Assembly (NCBI RefSeq): GCF_000243335.1
Contig: NZ_JH597773.1
Coordinates: forward strand, 196,365 to 260,364
Length of the DNA: 64,000 nt
Origin: Leptonema illini DSM 21528
Lineage (GTDB): Bacteria; Spirochaetota; Leptospiria; Leptospirales; Leptonemataceae
Reading direction: 5' to 3'
The translations under genes and the position numbers were made by a program. Below the pieces are notes generated by a model. It did no database searches and was not told where the DNA came from. It worked only from the letters and a program-made list of their open reading frames with translations. Positions 27,119 through 36,637 of the stretch are shown in pieces (within the stretch, counting starts at the first letter, position 1; each line of letters opens with the position of its first letter).

Positions 27119-28591
27119 ATGCGATTCCTTCTGGATACAAATATACTCATCCCACTTGAGGATTCGAAGCGACCTCTTGAACCCAGTCTTGCCAATTTTG
27201 TAAGACTGGCGACGAGCTATGGTCATCAACTCGTTTATCACCCGGCTTCAAAAGACGATATCAATCAAGATAAAGATCTTGAAAGGCGCAAGCAGACGCT
27301 CGATCGACTTCAGCAATACACTCCGCTTGAAAAGCTGCCGCCTTGCCCCTGGAACGTCGGCAGCACAAACAGAAACGATGTTGCTGATAACGAAATCCTC
27401 TATGCCCTGGAGATAAACGCCATTCACGGCCTTGTTACCGAAGATCAGGGCATTCATTCTAAAGCGAAATCGAAAGGGCTCGCACAGCACGTCTATACAA
27501 TTCAGACAGCTGAAGACCTGCTACGCAGGCTGCACGAACGAGAATCCGTTCATCTGCCCAATATCAATGACACTCCTCTCTACAGTCTTACCCCACTCTT
27601 AGATTCACCTTTCTTTGACAGCCTGAGGGAAGGATATCCGGAGTTCGATACCTGGTTTCGAAGCAAAGCCCAGGAGGGTCGAGAAGCCTGGGTTAACTGG
27701 GAACAGGATGGCATCATTGGCGGAATCTGCATATACACATTGCAGTCAGATGAGAGAATCACAGAAGACCGAACATTGACAGGTCAAGCACTGAAAATCT
27801 CTACTTTCAAGGTGGCTGACAGTAATCGTGGGAAAAAGATCGGCGAGCTATTCTTAAAGGCTGCGTTTCGGTATGCCAGCCAGAACCGCATAGAGAGTAT
27901 CTTTATTCATGGAGATATCAGCCGTCATCATTTCTTATTTGAGATGCTCGAAGACTTTGGCTTTTACAGGGTTGGATATCACCCCGGCAGTGGCGAGCGA
28001 GACGCCGTCTATCTCAAAGAACATCCGATCGAACCGCCAGTAACTGCCGATCTGACTGATTTTGAATACTCCCGGCGCTACTTCCCGCATTTTCGCAGTG
28101 ACGAGCATATCTTGAAGTTCGTTGTGCCCATTCAACCTGATTTCCATCGAATTCTCTTTCCCGACTATGAATCACCGGTCGATCGCCAGCCGAGTCTCTT
28201 TGCTTCTCAAAATAGTGCTGGCAATGCCATCAAGCTGGCCTACCTTTGTCATGCTCAGACAAAAGACATGCCACCCGGATCGGTCGTACTTTTTTACAGA
28301 TCTGGTGATGAAAGGGCAATTACCAGTCTCGGCATCGTAGAAAGCTATGAAACATCGATCGATGCCGACGAAATTGCCGCAAAAGTCAAACGTCGAACAG
28401 TCTATACAATGCAAGAAATCAAAAGAATCGCCGAGAAACCCACAAGAGTTATGTTGTTTCGGTTGATAAAACATTTCAAGGATCCACGACAACAGCAGTG
28501 GCTGATTGACTCAAAAATCTTAAGAGGGCCGCCTCAGAGTATTACACTCATTGATCACGAGAAATTCACGAGAATCAACGCCCATGAATAG
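27119..28591 (+). CDS. PIN - GNAT - PUA/EVE-like fusion protein
   Basis: A 490-aa three-part protein. Residues 1-130 are a PIN nuclease: LLDTN (Asp6), NDVADNE (Asp90/Glu92) and LVTEDQGI (Glu108/Asp109) supply the acidic metal site. Residues about 160-290 are a GNAT acetyltransferase: the acetyl-CoA loop is near DSNRGKKIGE, followed by a FEMLEDFGFYRVGY strand. Residues about 365-480 resemble an EVE/ASCH (PUA-fold) domain (PPGSVVLFYRSGDERAITSLGIVE). The next gene, an ASCH protein, overlaps it by 8 bases. The domain mix suggests RNA cutting, acetyl transfer and modified-base recognition in one protein. It may be a toxin or defence effector; this is inferred. Confidence 0.75.
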   Translation: MRFLLDTNILIPLEDSKRPLEPSLANFVRLATSYGHQLVYHPASKDDINQDKDLERRKQTLDRLQQYTPLEKLPPCPWNVGSTNRNDVADNEILYALEINAIHGLVTEDQGIHSKAKSKGLAQHVYTIQTAEDLLRRLHERESVHLPNINDTPLYSLTPLLDSPFFDSLREGYPEFDTWFRSKAQEGREAWVNWEQDGIIGGICIYTLQSDERITEDRTLTGQALKISTFKVADSNRGKKIGELFLKAAFRYASQNRIESIFIHGDISRHHFLFEMLEDFGFYRVGYHPGSGERDAVYLKEHPIEPPVTADLTDFEYSRRYFPHFRSDEHILKFVVPIQPDFHRILFPDYESPVDRQPSLFASQNSAGNAIKLAYLCHAQTKDMPPGSVVLFYRSGDERAITSLGIVESYETSIDADEIAAKVKRRTVYTMQEIKRIAEKPTRVMLFRLIKHFKDPRQQQWLIDSKILRGPPQSITLIDHEKFTRINAHE

Positions 28592-29087
28592 CAAAGCAGT
28601 CCTCATCTCCATTCATCCAGAGCATGTAGCGAAGATTCTTTCGGGTGAGAAACGACTTGAGTTTCGCCGTCAGTGGGCCGCTCAGCCCATTGACGTTCTT
28701 GTCATCTATGCCACGTCGCCGGTTCAGAAAATCATTGCTATCACTCGTATTCAGAATGTCTTTCGCGGCAGCAAAACTCACCTATGGGCGCTGGCCCAGG
28801 AAAAAGGCGGGGGTATTAGCAGAAAGCAGCTCTTTGATTATATGGATGGCAAAGACGAAGGCGTTGCTATCGAGCTCTCCCGACTTCTAAAATTGAAGGA
28901 CGGCGTTCATCTCAGCAGTGTCTTCGGCGAAAACTTCAAACCTCCACAATCGTTTCGATATCTGACGCCGAGTGAACTGGAAAGACTCATACGGTTAACG
29001 GAGGCAGACAAAAGCGAAGCACCTCCACTTTCCCGATCCGATACCAAGCAAGAAAGGCAATATGCACTGTTTCCTGCTGCTCAGTGA
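28584..29087 (+). CDS. ASCH-domain protein
   Basis: A 167-aa protein; the ATG at 28584 is preferred because the domain starts at once. It shows the ASCH pattern: AVLISIHPEHVAKILSGEKRLEFRR (with the GxKxxExR signature), then VLVIYATSPVQKIIAITRIQ, and a later IELSRL region. ASCH domains have a PUA-like fold and bind RNA or modified nucleotides. The gene overlaps the PIN-GNAT gene by 8 bases, so the two are cotranslated and probably work together. It could be the antitoxin or specificity partner. Confidence 0.82.
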   Translation: MNSKAVLISIHPEHVAKILSGEKRLEFRRQWAAQPIDVLVIYATSPVQKIIAITRIQNVFRGSKTHLWALAQEKGGGISRKQLFDYMDGKDEGVAIELSRLLKLKDGVHLSSVFGENFKPPQSFRYLTPSELERLIRLTEADKSEAPPLSRSDTKQERQYALFPAAQ

Positions 29088-29280
29088 ATTGGCTGTCGGA
29101 CCACTCCCATGACCACGGTACAAACAATCGCCCATCCCCCGTGTCGGCTCATCAGCCTCCAGAATTCGCCGGCAAATTCGCCATCAGATGAACAAATATG
29201 CGCCATGTTCGATCGATTAATCGGTCCCCGACCAAAAGATACTCTTGCCGGCGCAACCGGCCGCAACGTGGAAAAAGAAA

Positions 29281-29319
29281 GGGTAATACCCTTAAATAAG
29301 GGTAATAAAGAGGGTAATA
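29281..29319. promoter_or_regulatory. Palindrome and GGGTAATA repeats at the hsdM start
   Basis: A perfect palindrome TACCCTTA-AA-TAAGGGTA (29287-29304) is embedded in three direct copies of GGGTAATA (29281, 29300, 29312). The last copy overlaps the ribosome-binding site AGAGGG of hsdM. A protein bound here would block translation start or transcription of hsdM. Confidence 0.6.
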
Positions 29320-29323
29320 ACGC

Positions 29324-30831
29324 ATGACTCCTGCAAATATCGTACAGAAACTCTGGAACTACTGCAACGTGCTGCGTGATGACGGCATGTCGTACGGCGA
29401 TTATGTGGAGCAGTTGACCTATCTGCTCTTCCTCAAGATGGCGGACGAGCGCACGAAGGCGCCGTACAAGCAAAAAAGCCCGGTGCCCGACGAATACAGC
29501 TGGCCCAGCCTGATCAAGAAAGACGGCGACGACCTCTTCGATCATTACCGCCACACGCTTGAAAAGCTCGGTAACGAGAAAGGCCTGCTCGGACTGATCT
29601 TCAACAAGTCGCAGAATAAGTTTCAGGATCCGGCGAAGCTGCGTCGGCTTGTCGTCGATCTCATCGATAAAGAGCAATGGGTGTCGATGAGCGCCGACGT
29701 CAAAGGCGATGCCTACGAAGGCCTGCTTGAGAAGAACGCACAGGATACGAAATCGGGCGCCGGTCAGTATTTCACGCCCCGTCCGCTGATCCAGGCCATC
29801 GTCGATGTGATGGCTCCGAAGCCCTCAGCGATCCGGCCTGTGGCACAGGCGGATTTCTGTTAGCCGCTCATGATTACGTCGTGCGTAACAATCCGAACAT
29901 GACGAAGGCCGAGAAGACGAAACTCAAAGAAGAAACGTTTAAGGGATGGGAGCTCGTTCAGGCGACGGCTCGTCTCTGCGCCATGAACATGCTTCTTCAT
30001 GGCATCGGCAGCCTGTCTGCCTCCGATGCAAAGAACGACTCTTCTCGTTCGCTTCCTATCATCGTTTCGGATTCGCTCGGCGCCGATCCGGGAGATCGCT
30101 TCGATATCGTGTTAACCAATCCACCCTTTGGCAAGAAAAGCAGCACGACGATCGTCGGCGAAGAAGGCAAGGTCAGCAAGGAACGCGACACGGTAGAGCG
30201 CGGAGATTTCTGGACGACGACGTCGAACAAGCAACTGAACTTCGTGCAGCATGTAAAAACCTTATTGAAGCAAAACGGACGAGCAGCCGTCGTCGTTCCG
30301 GATAACGTTCTTTTCGAGGGCGGCGCCGGTGAAACCATCCGACGTAAACTTCTGCAAGAGTGCGACGTGCATACGCTGCTGCGGCTGCCTACGGGGCTCT
30401 TTTATGCACAGGGCGTGAAAGCGAACGTGCTCTTTTTCGACAAGAAGCCGGCCAGCGAAACGCCATGGACGAAGAAGCTCTGGATCTACGACCTGCGCAC
30501 AAACATGCACTTCACGCTGAAGACCGATCCTCTGAAGCGTGAAGATCTCGACGAGTTTGTGAAGTGTTATAACGCTGCGAACCGTCACAGCCGCAAGGCC
30601 ACGTTTAGCGAGAAGAACCCTGACGGTCGCTGGCGAGCTTATGCTTACGACGAGCTGGTGGCCCGCGATAAGGCCAGCCTTGATATCTTCTGGCTGAAAG
30701 ATGAGTCGCTTTCAGAATCTGACAACCTGCCCTCGCCCGACATCATCGCTCTTGAAATCGTCGAAGATCTGGAAGCGGCTCTGGCGCAGTTTCGCGAGAT
30801 CGCGGGCGATTTGAACGGGAATGGGGGGTGA
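29324..30831 (+). pseudogene. hsdM: Type I modification methylase, frameshifted
   Basis: The first reading frame (29324-29863) encodes the helical N-terminal domain and the start of the methylase (AGQYFTPRPLIQAIVDVMAPKP). It then leaves the family frame at about 29825, and stops. The second frame resumes from 29830 with DPACGTGGFLLAAHDYV, carrying SAM-binding motif I, then NPPFGKK (motif IV), and runs to 30831. Only five bases separate the KP and DPACG codons where relatives have about five codons, so about 10 bases seem to have been lost. The joined product would be about 500 aa. Unless this is a sequencing error, the methylase is inactive. Confidence 0.88.
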
Positions 30832-30866
30832 GATGGGATGCTCGTTTAACCTATGAGGTCTGAAGA

Positions 30867-30959
30867 ATGGACAGCAACGCTATTACAGCCGTCGCAACGG
30901 TGTTTCTTGTTATTGTAGGGGTTCAGCAAATACGCATACTGCATCTTCAGCACAGGCAG

Positions 30960-30989
<30 letters not shown>
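30867..30989 (+). pseudogene. 5' fragment of a membrane-protein gene cut by the IS256-type element
   Basis: An ATG with a GAGG sequence upstream starts a frame with a hydrophobic segment (AITAVATVFLVIVGVQQI). After 31 codons it runs into the left end of the insertion element, and stops nine codons later inside it. The gene lay directly after hsdM. The remainder is not found beyond the element; the far side carries hsdM sequence instead. I cannot name the family. Confidence 0.6.
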
Positions 30990-32987
<1,998 letters not shown>

Positions 32988-33000
32988 GGGCGCTGGCTCT

Positions 33001-33777
33001 TCATTCCCCCCGCGGAAACCAGGTCCACCCCTCTCTCACCAGCGCATCAGCATCAAGCGCCGCTTCGCCTTTAGCTTCCTCCGGATCGTAACACTTGCCG
33101 GCAAGAAACAGCATGCCCGTGAAAACGCAGATCGCGGCGTCGCGAGCATCGTCAGTCATGGGATCGGTCGGCATATTAATCGTTATACTATTGCCAATGA
33201 GCGTTTGCACCCGCTCCCCCAGTAGCTCCAGCTTCAGCTCCCCTTTTCCATTATCGTTCATCAAAGCGAGGCGAGTCGCCGCCGGGTAAACCTCGATAGC
33301 CGAGAGTTTCGTCGTTAGCTCCTCCCTCCGTAATATCAGTTTGATCTCGTCAACGTTATCGAGTTTATTCAGTTGGCCGAGTATCCAGAGCGCCTGGTGA
33401 GCCGTAGCTGCAATCAGGCTGGCGCCTACACGCAGTGGATTCTTTTTAAGAGTATCTCTGGCAAAAAGATCCGTTTTCCGATAGAAAAAGTGATCACGAT
33501 CGATGTCATCGCTGAAAGGGGCGCCGGCCTTATGCCCGTGTAGAGCATCTGACATCGTCCTGGGCCATCCCATCGGCGCATCAAGGCAGAGTAGGACGTT
33601 GCTGCTTGCCTGCTTTATCCAATCCGTGACCTTTTCTACCACTTTACCTTCGTCTGCTTGTGGTTCGGCAATTTCGACATTCCACTGCGTTCCATTCTGC
33701 GCTGCACAGGCAAGCCCGACTTTTTTTGGGTGTGTCGAGCAATCGATTCCGATGATGGTATTTACTGATTCCTGCAT
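33001..33777 (-). CDS. DUF429-family protein
   Basis: About 258 aa. It has the DUF429 layout: an opening IIGIDCSTHPKKVGLAC strand, a VLLCLDAPMGWP motif, KTDLFARDTL, a basic region before SAIEVYPAATRLAL, and MTDDARDAAICVFTG with the final Asp residues. The fold is RNase H-like by family, and the spaced Asp residues would fit a metal site. An ATG at 33777 is used; a GTG at 33792 is possible. The gene is convergent with the hsdM fragment. DUF429 genes are often island-borne; function is unproven. Confidence 0.8.
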   Translation of the reverse strand: MQESVNTIIGIDCSTHPKKVGLACAAQNGTQWNVEIAEPQADEGKVVEKVTDWIKQASSNVLLCLDAPMGWPRTMSDALHGHKAGAPFSDDIDRDHFFYRKTDLFARDTLKKNPLRVGASLIAATAHQALWILGQLNKLDNVDEIKLILRREELTTKLSAIEVYPAATRLALMNDNGKGELKLELLGERVQTLIGNSITINMPTDPMTDDARDAAICVFTGMLFLAGKCYDPEEAKGEAALDADALVREGWTWFPRGE

Positions 33778-33895
33778 CCCCTCTCCGCACACCCTACCAC
33801 ATCATCCGGACACGCATGCGAGCAACATACCTCCACTTCTAACAGATAAATCGGATTTGACAGCTGCATCCTCCTCACGCAACATCTGTTTAGCC

Positions 33896-34525
33896 ATGAA
33901 ACGCATCTTCGCCCTTCTTTTGCTTTTCGCCCTCCCCCTCTTCGCGCTCTTCGCCGACGAGATCACCTATGGCATTCTCATGCCCGATCCGCCGGGTCCG
34001 GCGATTATACACGGCCTGCCGCCGGGCTATAAGTATGGCACGAATCAGGAAGAGCGAGTGATGGTGATCGTGCGCGAAGACGAGGATTATTATACGGCTA
34101 CCGTGCGCTGGAAGATCCAGGCCTTTGCCGATCGAAAAGGCAACAGCGCCGTCGAGCAGCTTGCCCTGCATACAGAGCAATGCAAGGCCGAGCCCGATGC
34201 CTGCCGCATCGTCGAAACAAAATCCTGTAAAATCAAGCGCGCCGAAAAGCATGTAACCGATTGCCGGCTCATCGCTCAGGTATTCAAAGACGAAGAGGCA
34301 AGCTACTACGTGCAGCGTATCTTTGTGGACTATCAGGGCTCCGTCGGCCTGCCCGTTTCGTATCAGAGCACGCTCATGACCCGGGACGCCGACCTCTTTA
34401 AGAGCCACAGAGCACTTCATCTTCAGATGACCGAAGACACCTTCGAGCCGCGCTATGTGATGCGTATTCAAGACTCGAGCAATAGGACATACGACGAGAA
34501 GCAAGAAAGCGAACCTGCGAAGTAA
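33896..34525 (+). CDS. Secreted hypothetical protein
   Basis: A 209-aa protein with a clear signal peptide (MKRIFALLLLFALPLFALFADE). The ATG at 33896 is chosen because the longer frame (from 33503) runs over the promoter end of the DUF429 gene. The mature part is beta-rich and polar, with four cysteines in about 25 residues (QCKAEPDACRIVETKSCKI...TDCRL) that could form disulphides. No domain is recognised. It lies inside the island but looks like a cell-envelope protein; the relation to its neighbours is unclear. Confidence 0.75.
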   Translation: MKRIFALLLLFALPLFALFADEITYGILMPDPPGPAIIHGLPPGYKYGTNQEERVMVIVREDEDYYTATVRWKIQAFADRKGNSAVEQLALHTEQCKAEPDACRIVETKSCKIKRAEKHVTDCRLIAQVFKDEEASYYVQRIFVDYQGSVGLPVSYQSTLMTRDADLFKSHRALHLQMTEDTFEPRYVMRIQDSSNRTYDEKQESEPAK

Positions 34526-34536
34526 GCGGAGTGGCG

Positions 34537-35103
34537 TTAGAGTAACAGCCGGCCTGCCTGCACTTCCTTTTCAATGGAACGGTAGGCAAGCCCAACAATA
34601 TCGTTCGAGAACCGCTTCCCTTCACGGCGCAGGAAACTGACATCTTTTTCGTATCTTTTTCTGTCGGGAAAGCGCAGAGCGGCGAGAATTCTCAGAGTGC
34701 CGTTCGTTGACAGACTCTGTGATCGGGCAATCCTTCGAGCATATTTCTCATCGAGTCCACAGACGACGGTATCCGGACCGTAAAGCTCTCTTTCCAGCTT
34801 TCCGCATTGTGCCAGCATCTCCGTTTCACCCTCGTGCATCTTTTGGTCGGCTGCCAGGATAGCCATCAGATCCGAATCATACGTCTGACATGGTTTCATC
34901 CACGGGAATTCTTCGAAGGCTCGCCATAAAAAAGAAAAGCGTTTATCTGCATCGGAATTTCTTTCACTGAGAAACTCTTTACGGACGCCGATTGGAATCA
35001 GAACCTCGACATACAATAAACTCAGGTACCGAACAAGTTCGAGCCGGTACAACGAATCAAGAATCGAATTATCAACGACGAGTCTTTTGGGGTTCGTCTT
35101 CAT
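34537..35103 (-). CDS. PIN-like nuclease, paired with TIR-membrane protein
   Basis: A 188-aa protein with a PIN/DUF3368-like pattern: RLVVDNSILDSLYRL (Asp11), IPIGVRKEFL (a Glu in the second position), HEGETEMLAQC (Glu) and CGLDEKYARRIARSQSLSTNGTLRIL, a classic ending of this PIN group with the last Asp and the G-T-L turn. It should be a metal-dependent ribonuclease. It starts inside the 3' end of the TIR gene (32-base overlap), so translation of the two is linked. Either could be the effector. Confidence 0.75.
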   Translation of the reverse strand: MKTNPKRLVVDNSILDSLYRLELVRYLSLLYVEVLIPIGVRKEFLSERNSDADKRFSFLWRAFEEFPWMKPCQTYDSDLMAILAADQKMHEGETEMLAQCGKLERELYGPDTVVCGLDEKYARRIARSQSLSTNGTLRILAALRFPDRKRYEKDVSFLRREGKRFSNDIVGLAYRSIEKEVQAGRLLL

Positions 35104-35596
35104 TCAGCGCCCAGAGCATGAACAGGCCTAAGCCGATACCGATTACAGCAGAGAGAGCCGGATTCGGACTCGATGCATTTTCAGGCAAGCGAGCATTCTG
35201 AACGATACCTCCACGATCAAAGGCCTTTTGAAGAATGGCAGCCGGAGTATCCTTGTAAGGGTCAAAAAGGACATCGACCAGTTGTCCTTCGGAGGCGCTG
35301 ATCTTAATTCGCTTACCCGTAGTGGAATCATGAAAGATCACTACACGCTTATTGTTATGAAGAGCAAATCGCACCTCTTCCATGACCGTTTTAGACAGGC
35401 CGCTCGTTGCAAAGAGAACAAAGGCATGCGAGTCCAGGATTCGCTCTTCGGTCTCTTTTTTAAGAGAGGTCCCTCCCAGTCGATCCGGTAAATAGACCGT
35501 AGCACCATACAGGCTTGCAATCGTTTGCAGTCGAAGCGCTGTAGACTGCTCCATCTCAACGCCCGGATTATAGGAAACAAAGATCTTCGGGTGCAT
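35072..35596 (-). CDS. TIR-like domain protein with C-terminal membrane anchor
   Basis: A 174-aa protein. Residues 1-92 have the TIR layout: KIFVSYNPG (box 1, strand A), TVYLPDRLGG (strand B), SHAFVLFATSGLSKTVMEEVRFAL (strand C and helix, with Glu73/Glu74 where the NADase glutamate sits) and NKRVVIFHD. After a linker comes one membrane helix (about 147-164) with a short basic tail. A strong ribosome-binding site (GGGAGGA) precedes the start. TIR proteins in bacteria often cleave or signal through NAD+. The coupling to a PIN gene suggests a two-gene defence or toxin module. Confidence 0.72.
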   Translation of the reverse strand: MHPKIFVSYNPGVEMEQSTALRLQTIASLYGATVYLPDRLGGTSLKKETEERILDSHAFVLFATSGLSKTVMEEVRFALHNNKRVVIFHDSTTGKRIKISASEGQLVDVLFDPYKDTPAAILQKAFDRGGIVQNARLPENASSPNPALSAVIGIGLGLFMLWALNEDEPQKTRR

Positions 35597-35765
35597 GAGA
35601 GATCCTCCCTGAACTTCACTTCATACTATCATGTTAGATACAATTGCAAACTTAATTTTCTATTTTCACCTACTCCGGTGAAGCAGGCTCCCGCAGCCTA
35701 CAAACATCAGTCACAGCATCTCAGGCTCTTCTGAACGAGATCGAATGACGCTTCTATCGCAGTCA

Positions 35766-35796
35766 ACCCCTTCCTTATCAGAGAAGTGCTCTAACC
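35766..35796 (-). other. Degenerate tRNA-Ile fragment
   Basis: These 31 bases are identical to the D-loop/anticodon-arm part of the intact tRNA-Ile gene (35911-35941), including the GAT anticodon. The sequence on both sides is altered: the T arm and acceptor stem no longer pair properly. It looks like a partial duplication left by integration or recombination at the tRNA locus. Confidence 0.75.
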
Positions 35797-35884
35797 AATT
35801 GCGCCGCAGATTCTTATAGATGCTTTGATTGTTTCGGGATTCTTCGAAGTGGACGCCCTCTGTTGCGAAGGCTTTCGAAGAATG

Positions 35885-35958
35885 TGGGCCAGGGAAGACT
35901 CGAACTTCCGACCCCTTCCTTATCAGAGAAGTGCTCTAACCGACTGAGCTACTGGCCC
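35885..35958 (-). tRNA. tRNA-Ile(GAT)
   Basis: Read on the minus strand, GGGCCAG pairs with CTGGCCC as acceptor stem, followed by A as discriminator base. The D arm reads AGCTCAGTCGGTTAGAGCA. The anticodon loop CTGATAA gives GAT. The T arm holds GTTCGAGTC with a paired GGAAG/CTTCC stem. CCA is not encoded. It lies at the right edge of the accessory region, a common integration site for islands. Confidence 0.93.
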
Positions 35959-36052
35959 GAACGAGAACCAAACTGCGAGGGCGAAGCTCTCCGTCAATGC
36001 CGTTTTTGCTCCGTTGCCCTATCGCCGCTGCGTTTTTTTTAGCTTAGAGCAA

Positions 36053-36199
36053 GCTTCAAAACCCATCCATGGGTTTTGAAGCGAAACGGCAAATGATAGC
36101 GAAGCTACCATTTGCCTCACGCCTTAACTCAATTTTCTGACGAAAATTTCGCGGCGCAAAGTCATCCTGACTTTGAAGAGCCGGTTCCAGAACCGGCTC
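36053..36199. repeat. Array of five consecutive hairpins
   Basis: Five different inverted repeats follow each other with little between them: 36053-36082 (14-bp perfect arms, 2-base loop), 36088-36116 (13-bp arms, one mismatch), 36131-36148 (7 bp), 36157-36175 (8 bp) and 36178-36199 (9 bp, overlapping the nfeD stop). They lie downstream of the nfeD/ftsZ transcript and also downstream of nothing on the plus strand. They may stabilise the 3' end of that mRNA or act in termination. Confidence 0.75.
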
Positions 36200-36635
36200 A
36201 AATCGGCTCTACGTAAACCGTCAGGTTTTCGCGGCGCACCACCCTGATCTGCACGCCTTCGGCGATGGTCTCGCCCGTATGCGAGAGTGCCTTCCACGTC
36301 GTTCCCTGCACACGCACACGGCCCGATTCGTTTTTCCCGTCGACGACGCCGAGCGTGACGCCCGTTTCATCGACCATGTCGTCGGCCGTTTCTTCTTTCT
36401 TTTCGAGAGCAGGAAAGATCTTCGCGGTCTGTCGACGCAGGGCGAGCACGAATACAAGCGACGAAACGACCCAGACGAGCAGCTGCGATGTAAGCGATGT
36501 GGTGATGCCGAGAAAGGTTAGCCCGGCGACGACGATCGCTCCCAGTCCAAAAAAAATGATGATGAGCCCTGGAATGAAAACCTCCAGGACCATCATCACA
36601 AGGCCGGTCAGAAGCCAGTAAAGCGCCGAAATCAC
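36198..36635 (-). CDS. NfeD-family membrane protein
   Basis: A 145-aa protein with three membrane helices (about 5-70) and a C-terminal OB-fold: ETGVTLGVVDGKNESGRVRVQGTTWKALS, then GVQIRVVRRENLTVYVEPI. This is the short NfeD (without the ClpP-like protease part). NfeD proteins often work with flotillin/stomatin-like proteins in membrane organisation. No such partner is in the window. It follows ftsZ by 2 bases and is probably cotranscribed with it. Confidence 0.87.
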   Translation of the reverse strand: MISALYWLLTGLVMMVLEVFIPGLIIIFFGLGAIVVAGLTFLGITTSLTSQLLVWVVSSLVFVLALRRQTAKIFPALEKKEETADDMVDETGVTLGVVDGKNESGRVRVQGTTWKALSHTGETIAEGVQIRVVRRENLTVYVEPI

Positions 36636-36637
36636 GT

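Noticed and set aside
29109-29327. A 72-aa frame just before hsdM
   Set aside because: It covers the palindrome and repeat array, has no domain and no good ribosome-binding site; the array is better read as regulatory DNA.
29800-29880. Programmed frameshifting in hsdM
   Set aside because: No slippery heptamer is present at the shift, and about five codons of conserved sequence are missing, which fits a deletion.
33503-33895. N-terminal extension of the secreted protein gene
   Set aside because: The extension overlaps the start of the DUF429 gene on the other strand; the ATG at 33896 begins directly with a signal peptide.
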